From contig JBDHQI010000021.1 in the NCBI GenBank assembly GCA_039806955.1, forward strand, positions 6,006-70,005: a stretch of DNA of 64,000 nt, written 5' to 3'. Below, one piece after another: positions 52,334 to 60,793 of the stretch. Source of the DNA: JADLHS01 sp039806955. GTDB lineage: Bacteria > Verrucomicrobiota > Verrucomicrobiia > Limisphaerales > JADLHS01. Below the pieces are notes generated by a model. It was not told where the DNA came from and did no database searches. It saw only the letters and a program-made list of their open reading frames with translations. Numbering within the stretch: the first letter of the stretch is position 1; every line of letters begins with the position of its first letter. The position numbers and the translations under genes were made by a program.

Positions 52334-52810
52334 TCAGGGACGATCCACACTGGCGACGGCCATGGCCGCGATGCCTTCTTCACGTCCGATGAAACCCATT
52401 TGTTCATTGGTGGTGGCTTTGATGCCAATCTGCGCTTCGGAGATGTTTAACGCTCCGGCAATACATTTCTTCATCGCGGCGATGTGCGGATATATTTTTG
52501 GCGCTTGCGCGATCACCGTTGCGTCCACATTTACAATCCGGCTCTTGGTTTCCGTGACTTTATGGGCCACAGCTTCGAGAAAGATGCGGCTGGGCGCGTT
52601 ATGCCAGCGTGAATCGGTGTTAGGGAAAAAATGGCCGATGTCGCCCTCGCCCAACGCGCCGAGCAACGCATCGCAAATGGCGTGCAGCAGCGCGTCCGCA
52701 TCGGAATGACCATCAAGCCCTTTGGAATGGGCGATCTCCACTCCGCCGAGAAACAGTTTGCGTCCCTCAACCAACTGATGAACATCGTAACCAATGCCGA
52801 CATGAACCAT
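52334..52810 (-). CDS. ispF: 2-C-methyl-D-erythritol 2,4-cyclodiphosphate synthase
   Basis: 158 residues. Zinc ligands D9 and H11 in VGIGYDVHQL and the His of GLDGHSDADALLHAICDALLGALGEGDIGHFFP; substrate residues in ATTNEQMGFIGREEGIAAMAV. It closes the MEP-pathway ring, giving MEcPP for isoprenoid synthesis. Usual length. No ispD fused or adjacent. Confidence 0.97.
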   Translation of the reverse strand: MVHVGIGYDVHQLVEGRKLFLGGVEIAHSKGLDGHSDADALLHAICDALLGALGEGDIGHFFPNTDSRWHNAPSRIFLEAVAHKVTETKSRIVNVDATVIAQAPKIYPHIAAMKKCIAGALNISEAQIGIKATTNEQMGFIGREEGIAAMAVASVDRP

Positions 52811-52979
52811 GACGGCAGGCTAAAGTTAAAGCGTGATTTGACCAAGTTTAATTCCCGCCCAACTGCGAACTCCCACGTCAAGGCCGCTGCGGTTGTGTTG
52901 TCATCGGGAGCAGGAGTTGGGTGCTGCGTTCCGCAGATGTGACGAATGGTCTGGCCCGAAATCCAAGCGCTTTGACCGC

Positions 52980-54368
52980 TCACTCCAAATCTGAATTTCC
53001 GAACGCGCCAATGGCGCGTTCTAATTTGGCCACCGCTACGGCATAGTCGTATTCGGCCTGAATCTGAGTCGTGCGCGCTTCGGTCAGCGCTGTTTCGGCG
53101 GTGAGCACGTCCAATTGCGTCGCCGTTCCCGCTTCGGCGCGGGACTTGGCCAGGCGCAACGCTTCGTCCGCTTGTTCCTGAACCTTTTTCTGAGATTCCA
53201 GAACTTCCCGCGCACTGACGAGTGCGGTGTAGGCCGTGCGCACTTCGAGTTCGATGCGACTGCTCGTGTCGTCAATCTCCACAAGACTTTTTTCGTGCGC
53301 AGCCTTTGCTTGCGTCACTTTACCGCGCGTGGCCAGACCGTCAAAAACAAACCAGTTCATACGTACGCCAACCTGCCATCCATCCACCTTGTCGCTCAAA
53401 TCCGTGGTTAAACTGGAATCGCGCCAGCTCCAGCCGGCGAATCCCTGCAGGCTGGGCCAGTGTTCGCTGCGCGCGCTGATGATGTCTTCCTGGCGCAGCT
53501 TCTCAGACTTGCGAAGCACGCCCAGTTCAGTGCGTTTTTCCAGGGCTTGGGCGATGGCTGCCGACAATTGAATATCGAAGGGAGCAGTCTCCAGGCGATC
53601 GGCAAGTCGCATGGGGATCGCCTCCCACATTTCGCGCGGCAAATCGCAACCCAGCAACTGGGCCAGGTTGTTCTGGGCGATCCGTTGGGCATTACGGGCG
53701 CGAATCAATGGCGGGCGGGCGTTGGCCACGGCCACTTCTGCGCGCAAGACGTTGAATCGCGGCACCGTGCCGGCGGTGTAACGGTAATGTTCGTCCTGAA
53801 GCTCCTTGGTCAAAAGACTCACGGAAGCATCGCGCACGACGATTTCCTGACTGGCGAGCAGTACGTCGTAATAGGCGATCCGGGTGGCAAGCAGAGTGTC
53901 GGCCACGACGGTTTGATGTTGGAGGAACGCCTGCTCCTTGATGAGTTTGGCGGCGCGCAAAGAGGAAACCATTCGCCCGCCTTCGAAGAGCGATTGGACG
54001 ATTTGCAGGTCGGCGTTCCAGTTCTGACGATCAATCACCTGGCCGGGATAGAACGCCTCCAGCATCCGTCGGTCCGTGTCGGTATAACTGCCGGAAGACT
54101 GAAGTTTCGGGATTACCACGGCCCGGGTTTGCAACGAGACGCCGGTTGCGGCTGCCAAGTCCTGACGGGATTTCAGAATGGTTCGGTTTTGTTTGAGCGC
54201 CAGATTGAGCGCATCCACCAAGGACAGTGGCTGGTTCAACCAGGCGGGAGGTTGAGTATGGTTGCTCTCGGCGTCAACGCTGCCCGAGGTCAGGAGCAAA
54301 GCGCAAACCATTCCAAAACCAACCAAGGTTTTGACAAGTGGGCGGAAAATAATGTGGTCGTCATTCAT
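52980..54368 (-). CDS. TolC-family outer-membrane efflux protein
   Basis: 462 residues with a signal peptide (ALLLTSGSVDA|ES). Two internal repeats of the OEP type are visible: LVDALNLALKQNRTILKSRQDLAAATGVSLQTRAVVIPKLQSSGSY and, in the second half, KRTELGVLRKSEKLRQEDIISARSEHWPSLQGFAGWSW. Long coiled helices with RAEAGTATQLDVLTAETALTEARTTQIQAEYDYAVAVAKLERAIG close the protein. It would form a trimeric channel through the outer membrane for an efflux or type I system. No pump genes adjoin it; recG is just upstream (46 bp). Confidence 0.92.
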   Translation of the reverse strand: MNDDHIIFRPLVKTLVGFGMVCALLLTSGSVDAESNHTQPPAWLNQPLSLVDALNLALKQNRTILKSRQDLAAATGVSLQTRAVVIPKLQSSGSYTDTDRRMLEAFYPGQVIDRQNWNADLQIVQSLFEGGRMVSSLRAAKLIKEQAFLQHQTVVADTLLATRIAYYDVLLASQEIVVRDASVSLLTKELQDEHYRYTAGTVPRFNVLRAEVAVANARPPLIRARNAQRIAQNNLAQLLGCDLPREMWEAIPMRLADRLETAPFDIQLSAAIAQALEKRTELGVLRKSEKLRQEDIISARSEHWPSLQGFAGWSWRDSSLTTDLSDKVDGWQVGVRMNWFVFDGLATRGKVTQAKAAHEKSLVEIDDTSSRIELEVRTAYTALVSAREVLESQKKVQEQADEALRLAKSRAEAGTATQLDVLTAETALTEARTTQIQAEYDYAVAVAKLERAIGAFGNSDLE

Positions 54369-54414
54369 AACGAAGATAGCCGCGAAAGATTATGGGAAAA
54401 AGCAGCGGTGCGAC

Positions 54415-56508
54415 TCAATCTTTTGCTGCTTTGACCGCGAGTACTGCGGCAGCCAGGTGGCGCGCTTGTTGGACCAGCGGCAGATCGCCACCGAGAGAGC
54501 CAAAGCGGAAGGGCGGCAAGCCGCTTTGTTGTTGTCCCAACAACTCGCCGGGGCCGCGGAGTTTCAAATCCGCCTCGGCAATGCGAAAACCATCCGTCGT
54601 TTCCACCAGGGTTTGCAATCGCTCCCGAGCGGCGGGATCGAGAACATCGGAAATGAGAATACAAAAGCTGTCCGGTGCGCCGCGGCCAATCCGGCCGCGT
54701 AATTGATGCAATTGAGCCAGACCGAAAGCCTCGGCGTTTTCGATCAACATCACCGTGGCGTTGGCGACGTCCACCCCAACTTCAATCAACGAAGTGGCCA
54801 GCAGTACTTGCATGGTGTTATCCCGGAACGCCGTCATGGTGCTTTCTTTTTCAGCCGGTTTGAGGCGACCGTGCAACAGTCCCACCCGGAATGGCGCAAG
54901 GCTTTTTCGCAAGCCGTCCCATTCCTTGGTGACGGCTTTCAAACCATCGGCGTTTTCCTCGACGCGCGGATAAACCACGTAAGCCTGCCGCCCCAGGCGG
55001 AGTTGCTGTCGGAGAAATTCCCAAACGCGCGGCAGGCGTTCGGTGCTGCGCAAAAAGGTTTTGATCGTGCCGCGACCAGCAGGCGGTTTATCAATGATCG
55101 AAATGTCCAGATCCCCGTACAGCGTCAGCCCCAGCGTGCGCGGGATGGGCGTGGCGGTCATCACCAGCAAATGGGGGTAATTTCCTTTGCGCACGAGTTG
55201 CTCGCGCTGAGTCACGCCAAATTTGTGCTGTTCGTCAATCACCACCAGACCAAGTCGCGGCAGGTTAAAACCCTGGGTCAGCAGCGCGTGCGTGCCGACG
55301 TATAAAGTCGGAGGATGGCTGGATCGTTCCGCCGAGTGAGGTGGCGAAACCGCTGCCGAAATCGGGGATGATTTTCGCGCGCCGGTTTGAATCTCCACCC
55401 GGACGCCGAGCGGAGTGAACCAACGCGAAAAATGGTGGAAATGTTGGGTGGCAAGAATCTCGGTTGGCGCCATGAGGCTGGCGTTGAATCCGCTCTCCAA
55501 AGCCATCAAGGCGGTGGCGGCGGCGACCACCGTTTTGCCTGAGCCAACGTCGCCTTGCAGGAGCCGGCGCATCGGATGCGCCCCGCCCATGTCGGTTCGG
55601 ATTTCGCGGAGCACGCGCGTTTGGGCGGAGGTGAGTTTGAAGCCAACCGAAGCTAGAAACGGTTTGATCAGACGGTTGGTGCCCGCGCAGGGCAGGGCGC
55701 TGGCCCTAGTTTCAAAATTTTTGCGGCGCGCCAGGATTTGTAGTTGCAGGCTGGTAAATTCGTCCAACGCCAATCTTTGCCGGGCGGCTTCGGCATCCGC
55801 AAGTTCATCGGGGAAGTGCAGTTGGTGAATGGCTCGAGCGCGCGAGCATTCAGGCAATTCATAAGCGGGCGGCGTCTGGATTGCGGTTGGCTGGGGATGT
55901 CCATCGAGGAGTTGCCTCCATTCAGGTTCAACGATGGCGGCTTGGTAATGTTCGAGCGCGCGCCAGACGAGGCTGCGCATCACGCGCGCAGTCAGTCCTT
56001 CGGTCAGCGGATGAATCGGAACAATGCGATTGACGTGAATGAAATCGTCGTCGCCCGCCTCGATCAATTCGGTTTCCGGGTGTTCAAAAGTTCGGGGACG
56101 CAGCGAGTCAGTTTTCCCAAAGGCCAGGAACTCGCGATCTCGGACAAAGTAATTTTCCATCCACGGTTGCGCTTGCCACCACCGTAAATGAAGTCGCGCC
56201 GTGCCATCATCTAAAACACATTCGAACATGCGGCGCGCGCCCCGGCGGAAGCACTTGCCGCCCGCAGCGATGATTTTTCCGCGCACCGTGGCCGGTTCGC
56301 CAATTTGAAGCTCGCGAATCGCGAGAAACTTGCGGCGATTCTCGTAGCGCCGTGGTTTGTGCAATAGTAAATCGCCAATGCTGGTGATTCCCAATTTGCT
56401 CAACAAGTGGGCGCGTTCCGAACCGACACCCCAGAGGCTGGTAATGGGGGCGGCGAGAGGATCTGCATGGTCATCCGAAGTTGACACAGGCGCACGATAC
56501 GCACTCAA
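54415..56508 (-). CDS. recG: ATP-dependent DNA helicase RecG
   Basis: 697 residues from a TTG at 56508; a GTG at 56487 is the other option. The wedge (OB) domain is in the first 200 residues (SIGDLLLHKPRRYENRRKF...GKIIAAGGKC). Helicase motifs: LLQGDVGSGKTVVAAATAL (I), LMAPTEILATQH, VGTHALLTQGF, VVIDEQHKFGV (II), LVMTATPIPRTL (III), LLHGRLKPAEKE, ATSLIEVGVDVANATVMLIENAEAFGLAQLHQLRGRIGRG (V-VI). It remodels stalled forks and Holliday junctions. Complete. Confidence 0.96.
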   Translation of the reverse strand: MSAYRAPVSTSDDHADPLAAPITSLWGVGSERAHLLSKLGITSIGDLLLHKPRRYENRRKFLAIRELQIGEPATVRGKIIAAGGKCFRRGARRMFECVLDDGTARLHLRWWQAQPWMENYFVRDREFLAFGKTDSLRPRTFEHPETELIEAGDDDFIHVNRIVPIHPLTEGLTARVMRSLVWRALEHYQAAIVEPEWRQLLDGHPQPTAIQTPPAYELPECSRARAIHQLHFPDELADAEAARQRLALDEFTSLQLQILARRKNFETRASALPCAGTNRLIKPFLASVGFKLTSAQTRVLREIRTDMGGAHPMRRLLQGDVGSGKTVVAAATALMALESGFNASLMAPTEILATQHFHHFSRWFTPLGVRVEIQTGARKSSPISAAVSPPHSAERSSHPPTLYVGTHALLTQGFNLPRLGLVVIDEQHKFGVTQREQLVRKGNYPHLLVMTATPIPRTLGLTLYGDLDISIIDKPPAGRGTIKTFLRSTERLPRVWEFLRQQLRLGRQAYVVYPRVEENADGLKAVTKEWDGLRKSLAPFRVGLLHGRLKPAEKESTMTAFRDNTMQVLLATSLIEVGVDVANATVMLIENAEAFGLAQLHQLRGRIGRGAPDSFCILISDVLDPAARERLQTLVETTDGFRIAEADLKLRGPGELLGQQQSGLPPFRFGSLGGDLPLVQQARHLAAAVLAVKAAKD

Positions 56509-56579
56509 CAGGAAGCGCCAAAGCTTAAAGTCAGTGATGGGAAGCGGGGCCGAACGGATCGCTCAATCGAGCGGCGGCA

Positions 56580-57467
56580 CTATTGACCTTTGGCCGAACT
56601 GGGAAAGTCTTTGACCAGATATTCCACCAGGGACGCAATCTGTGCGTCCGATAGCGGTCCGCCTTGCGGCTGTGCGAACGCGGGCATCAAGGTGCCGGGT
56701 TTGCCGTTGACGATGAAGAAGCGCCAATACTCCGCATCGGTGGGCGGTGTGAGGCGATGCAAATCAGTCACCATGGAAGCGCGATGTTCGGCCTCATGGC
56801 AAATGCCGCAGGCGGCGGTGTACAGTTCCTTGCCGGTTTTGCCGATCAGCGGTTCGACGTGGCAGCTCGCGCAATCGCCATGGAAAACTGCCTGCCGATC
56901 GGCCAGGGCGATTTGCTGATTCCGTTCGCGATTCGCCCCCATGGTCATGGCGCTGGTTTGCCGATCGGGGATGATGCTGGTTACTAGCAACGTCTTTTGT
57001 CCCTGATCGGAATGGATGGTGACGGTTTTCGTGACGTTACCGAATTTGCCGGCAAGATTCATATTGATCGGGATTTTGCCCACCTGATTCGGAGCCAATT
57101 TCATCGGCAACTGGATATTTGCCGTGGTGCAACCGCAGGAGGTTTGCACGCGCGCAATCGTGACTTCGTGTGAGGCGATGTTGGTGACATTGAAAATAAA
57201 CGCACCGTTTTGTTCGCCGGCCTTGGCGTGATACTCCTTTTTCTCGGCGTCGAACGCGAGAATGCCATCGGGCAGGACCTGGTTCACCAATGGCGGCGTT
57301 TGCGCCGGATGCATGACGCGCGGTTGTGGCGATACGGGTATGACGGGATTGGGAACGCCAGGTACGGGCGGTCGGGAATTGGTGGCCACAATGGACCAAG
57401 GCTGACCGAACGCGCTCGGCATCATGCCGGCCAGAAAGATTAACCAGATCGAAGCAAGAATCTTCAT
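56580..57467 (-). CDS. Secreted DUF1573 domain - c-type cytochrome fusion
   Basis: 295 residues from ATG at 57467. A signal peptide (ILASIWLIFLAGMMPSAFG) is followed by a Pro-rich spacer, then a DUF1573 immunoglobulin-like domain (FIFNVTNIASHEVTIARVQTSCGCTTANIQL, residues 90-180), then a cytochrome c part with two heme-type motifs CASCH and CGICH and a distal Met region (GTLMPAFAQ). The final 'LSDAQIASLVEYLV' is the usual cytochrome c helix. It probably moves electrons in the periplasm or senses redox; the pairing of DUF1573 with cytochrome c is less common. CxxCH motifs suggest di-heme or, if only one binds, mono-heme. Confidence 0.85.
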   Translation of the reverse strand: MKILASIWLIFLAGMMPSAFGQPWSIVATNSRPPVPGVPNPVIPVSPQPRVMHPAQTPPLVNQVLPDGILAFDAEKKEYHAKAGEQNGAFIFNVTNIASHEVTIARVQTSCGCTTANIQLPMKLAPNQVGKIPINMNLAGKFGNVTKTVTIHSDQGQKTLLVTSIIPDRQTSAMTMGANRERNQQIALADRQAVFHGDCASCHVEPLIGKTGKELYTAACGICHEAEHRASMVTDLHRLTPPTDAEYWRFFIVNGKPGTLMPAFAQPQGGPLSDAQIASLVEYLVKDFPSSAKGQ

Positions 57468-57553
57468 AAACAAAACGACTGGAACTTATGGTAAAACCCG
57501 CTGCGTGACGAGACTGAAAGTAAAAAATTCGTGGTGCTCATTGGAGAGGACGC

Positions 57554-58417
57554 TCAAAGCGTGAGCCAGACCATTACGGGGAAGTGATCGCTCGGAAACC
57601 GGTTCTCCTGATGCGTCGTCAGGATTTCGCCCCGCAACACCTTCACCGGGCCGCGCGTCAGAATCCAGTCAATGCGATTTCCCTTCCAGACGGGCGGCTG
57701 ATAATTGTTGAAGGTATTGACGCCGTCGTTGACCCGTTCTTTGGCGACGAGCCAGGTGTCCGAGAAGAATCCATCCTCGGTGAGCAACGTATAGGCCTGG
57801 TTGCGCTGGGCGGCGGCATTGAAATCACCGGTGACGACCACCGGAAGCCGGGTGTTTAATTCCTGCACTCGTTGGCGCAATAATTCCGCACTCTTTTCCC
57901 GGGCCAGTTGGACGATATGATCAAAGTGCGTGTTGAAGAAAAAGAATTTCTGATCAGTAACGCGATCGCGAAATTCCATCCAAGTCACCATGCGCCGGAT
58001 CTGGTTGCCCCAGGTGGTTGACCCGGGCACCTCGGGCGTACCCGACAACCAAAAATGATTGGTGGACAAGGCTTCCAGGCGGGTGGGCCGATAGAAAATC
58101 GCCATGAACTCGCCCTTGGTTTTGCCGTCGTCGCGACCGACGCCGGTCCATTGGTAGTCCGGCAGGTCCTGCGCCAGTTCGCGCAATTGTTCGTAAAGCC
58201 CTTCCTGAGTGCCGATGAGGTCCGGCGTGGCGTTGGTGAGCAACGCGCGCATGAGTGGACGACGATTCGGCCAGACGTTGGTGCCATCCGAGGCCGTGCC
58301 ATAACGCAGGTTGAACGTCATGACCCGCAGTACGGTTGGAGAATTGGTTTCAGCCCGGGTCGTGGCCGCAATGCCTCCGATCAACCACCCACCCAATAAG
58401 CAGCAAAGTAAGCGCAT
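57554..58417 (-). CDS. Secreted endonuclease/exonuclease/phosphatase family protein
   Basis: 287 residues from ATG at 58417; a TTG at 58441 overlapping the leuA stop (TTGA) is an alternative. The signal peptide is LCCLLGGWLIGGIAATTRAE. EEP motifs: MTFNLRYG, GTQEGLYEQL, WLSGTPEVPGSTTWGNQIRRMVTW, FFFNTHFDH, VVTGDFNA, RIDWILTR, SDHFPVMVWL. Closest in style to the exported Mg-dependent phosphodiesterases of Bacteroidota and Verrucomicrobiota with unknown substrate. Just downstream of leuA on the same strand, perhaps sharing its message. Confidence 0.88.
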   Translation of the reverse strand: MRLLCCLLGGWLIGGIAATTRAETNSPTVLRVMTFNLRYGTASDGTNVWPNRRPLMRALLTNATPDLIGTQEGLYEQLRELAQDLPDYQWTGVGRDDGKTKGEFMAIFYRPTRLEALSTNHFWLSGTPEVPGSTTWGNQIRRMVTWMEFRDRVTDQKFFFFNTHFDHIVQLAREKSAELLRQRVQELNTRLPVVVTGDFNAAAQRNQAYTLLTEDGFFSDTWLVAKERVNDGVNTFNNYQPPVWKGNRIDWILTRGPVKVLRGEILTTHQENRFPSDHFPVMVWLTL

Positions 58418-58437
58418 GGATAATGGACGTAACAACT

Positions 58438-60138
58438 TCAACTGCGATTCAAAGCGCTAAGCACGGCGTGGACGGAGGCCAGTTCGATGTTGGTGTCCAC
58501 CCCCGCGCCCCACCGCGTTTTACCGTCAGCCTGTTTGATTTGAATGTAGGCGATGGCGCTGGCCGTTTCACCGGCGCTCAACGCGTGCTCGCTGTAACTG
58601 GCGATCTCGAAGCGCAACTCCCCGACTTTGCCGAAACCGTTGACCAGGGCCGCCAGCGGGCCGTTTCCTTCGCCGGTCAATTCCACGGTCTGGCCGTCCC
58701 GCCGCAACCGCGCTTTGCACTTCACGCCGCCATTTCGACTTTCGGTTTCGAAGCCGAGCAATTTCCACGGGGTATCGCGTTCGATATATTCACGCCAGAA
58801 CATGGCTTTTAACTCCGCGCCACTCACCTCGCGGCCGAGCCGATCCACCTCTTGGTTGGCAATCGGCCCGAACTCGCGCTGAAAATCTTTTGGCAACTCG
58901 ATGCCGTATTCGCTCTCCAACAAATACGCCACGCCCCCCTTGCCCGACTGGCTGTTGACACGGATGACTTCACGGTATTCGCGGCCGATGTCGCGCGGAT
59001 CAATCGTGAGATAAGGCACGTCCCAGTGTTGCAGCTCGGATTGCGCCGCGCCGGTGGACGTGGACGATTGCAATTCAATTTGCTTGTCCTCCCATTTGGC
59101 CAGACCCTTTTTGATCGCGTCCTGGTGCGAGCCGCTGAACGCGGTGAAGACCAGCTCGCCCGCGTACGGCTGGCGCGGCGGCACGGTCATGCCGGTGCAG
59201 CGCTCGTAAACGGCGCGCACCGCGTTCAGGTTGGAGAAATCCAGCTGCGGATCAATGCCGTGCATGTAAAGGTTCAAGCCGACGGCCACCACGTCCAAGT
59301 TGCCGGTGCGCTCGCCATTGCCAAACAACGTGCCTTCCACACGTTCGGCGCCAGCCAGCAATCCCAGTTCGGTCGCCGCCACGCCAGTGCCTCGATCGTT
59401 GTGCGTGTGCAAACTCACAATGAGCGAATCGCGATTTTTGATGTGGCGGCAGATCCACTCGATCTGGTCCGCGTACACATTCGGCATGGCCACTTCCACC
59501 GTGTCCGGCAGGTTTAAAATCATTTTGCGCTGCGGGGTCGGCTGCCAGACGTCCATGACCGCTTCGGAAATTTCCCGGGCGAACTCAACCTCCGTGGCGG
59601 AAAAACTTTCCGGCGAGTATTGCAACATGATCTCGGTGCCGCGCAATCGTTCCAGCCGGTCCTGAATCATTTGCGCGCCGCGCACCGCCACCTGGATGAT
59701 TTCCCGCTTGGACATGCCGAACACCACACGGCGTTGCGCGGGCGAAGTCGAGTTGTAGAGATGAATGATCACCCGCTTCGCGCCCGCGAGCGATTCGATG
59801 GTGCGTTCGATCAAATCCTCCCGCGCCTGCACCAGGACCTGCAGCCACACGTCCTCCGGCGCGCGCTGTTCCTCGATCAACCGGCGATTGAACGTGAACT
59901 CGGTGTTCGAGGCGGATGGAAAACCCACCTCGATTTCCTTGAAGCCCACTTTGACCAGTGTGTTGAACAATTCGAGTTTTTGACCCACATTCATCGGCAC
60001 AGCCAGCGCCTGGTTGCCGTCGCGCAAATCCACACTGCACCAGCGCGGCGCCGCGGTAATGACGCGGCTGGGCCATTGCCGGTCCGGCAGGTTCACCGGC
60101 GGAAACGGACGATATTTCTGAGACGGATTTTTCAGCAT
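58438..60138 (-). CDS. leuA: 2-isopropylmalate synthase (long type)
   Basis: 566 residues. The DRE-TIM catalytic part starts with RWCSVDLRDGNQALAVPM (metal Asp) and has the HTHNDRGTGVAATE metal histidines. The C-terminal LeuA regulatory domain with DGQTVELTGEGNGPLAALVNGF and TRWGAGVDTNIELASVHAVLSALNRS senses leucine. It joins acetyl-CoA and 2-oxoisovalerate, the first step of leucine synthesis. This is the LeuA2 (yeast-like) type. Upstream lies a leader peptide and attenuator, so the gene is regulated both by feedback and by leucyl-tRNA supply. Confidence 0.96.
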   Translation of the reverse strand: MLKNPSQKYRPFPPVNLPDRQWPSRVITAAPRWCSVDLRDGNQALAVPMNVGQKLELFNTLVKVGFKEIEVGFPSASNTEFTFNRRLIEEQRAPEDVWLQVLVQAREDLIERTIESLAGAKRVIIHLYNSTSPAQRRVVFGMSKREIIQVAVRGAQMIQDRLERLRGTEIMLQYSPESFSATEVEFAREISEAVMDVWQPTPQRKMILNLPDTVEVAMPNVYADQIEWICRHIKNRDSLIVSLHTHNDRGTGVAATELGLLAGAERVEGTLFGNGERTGNLDVVAVGLNLYMHGIDPQLDFSNLNAVRAVYERCTGMTVPPRQPYAGELVFTAFSGSHQDAIKKGLAKWEDKQIELQSSTSTGAAQSELQHWDVPYLTIDPRDIGREYREVIRVNSQSGKGGVAYLLESEYGIELPKDFQREFGPIANQEVDRLGREVSGAELKAMFWREYIERDTPWKLLGFETESRNGGVKCKARLRRDGQTVELTGEGNGPLAALVNGFGKVGELRFEIASYSEHALSAGETASAIAYIQIKQADGKTRWGAGVDTNIELASVHAVLSALNRS

Positions 60139-60175
60139 GTGCTTGTAGATTTATGTCGTTTGGACGTGGTTTTGA

Positions 60176-60213
60176 CAAAACAAAAACCCCACCGCCATTT
60201 TGGCAGTGGGGTT
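60176..60213 (-). terminator. Attenuator terminator in the leuA leader
   Basis: On the minus strand AACCCCACTGCC (60213-60202) pairs with GGCGGTGGGGTT (60196-60185) across a five-base loop, with one G-U pair. A TTTTTGTTTTG tract follows (60186-60176). It ends 37 bases before the leuA ATG and 19 bases after the leader peptide stop. The upstream GGTTGGGTTC at the leader peptide end (60246-60237) can pair with GAACCCCACTGCC-type sequence of the 5' arm instead, which would make an antiterminator. Confidence 0.85.
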
Positions 60214-60231
60214 CAAAAACTTTGGAACCAA

Positions 60232-60294
60232 TCAGAACCCAACCGCCGCTTTCTCCAGCAGCAGAGCACCCAACCGCAGGTTCAGATTCAACAT
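60232..60294 (-). CDS. leuL: leu operon leader peptide
   Basis: A 20-residue reading frame, MLNLNLRLGALLLEKAAVGF, with seven leucines including three in a row (CTG CTG CTG). It starts about ten bases after the predicted transcription start and ends 19 bases before the terminator hairpin. Slow reading of the Leu codons when Leu-tRNA is short would let an antiterminator form. The composition and place are those of an attenuation leader; expression is not proven. Confidence 0.8.
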   Translation of the reverse strand: MLNLNLRLGALLLEKAAVGF

Positions 60295-60310
60295 TCCGTT
60301 CACGTCAGAA

Positions 60311-60339
60311 AGCCTAGTGGAGACGACCAACTGCGTCAA
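60311..60339 (-). promoter_or_regulatory. Promoter of leuL-leuA
   Basis: On the minus strand TTGACG (60339-60334), a 17-bp spacer and TAGGCT (60316-60311). The start of RNA would fall near 60304, just ahead of the leader peptide. The spacing is ideal and the match is good. Confidence 0.75.
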
Positions 60340-60450
60340 TGCGATTCCTTGTACAGGGCCGTCTAGAACAGAAAAATCCAACGGACTACCGCTGAAGCCC
60401 TTGTGCCAAATCAGCTCGTTTATATGGGGGAAGACTGCAAGATCGCATGA

Positions 60451-60657
60451 TTACTTCCATCGTCGTGGCACCAAGTCATCCCATGAGCATTTCAAAGCAT
60501 GGCGAAAACGAGCCACTGTGGTAATGAGCAGGTTGATTTCTCCAGCTTCAACACGGCGCACATTACGCGCGTTTATGTCGGCTAGCTCGGCCAACCGTTC
60601 CTGCGTCATTCCCAGCGAGGAACGAATCCGTCGGATGTTACCGCCTAACGATGAAAT
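60451..60657 (-). pseudogene. XRE-type helix-turn-helix regulator, start lost
   Basis: Reading toward leuA, the frame gives LGGNIRRIRSSLGMTQERLA, then ELADINARNVRRVEAGEINLLITTVARFRHALKCSWDDLVP, stopping at 60453. This is a classic Cro/C1-type HTH of about 65 residues. No ATG, GTG or TTG lies in frame before the HTH; an in-frame TGA is found nine bases upstream of the shown 5' end, and a neighbouring frame (LKHNFYFI) reads in just before. So a small frameshift near the start seems likely, or a rare ATT start (60657) is used. It lies upstream of the leuL promoter; a role in its control is not supported. Confidence 0.7.
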
Positions 60658-60793
60658 AAAAGTTGTGTTTCAGATTGTTTTGTCAGGCAATAGGTCTGGC
60701 AGCGCAGCGCATTCATTATTTCGCGCACCAATCGGTATTTGGAATGATGGTGATTTTACAGTGGCTTACGCATGGGATGTCGGTGTAAAAGTC

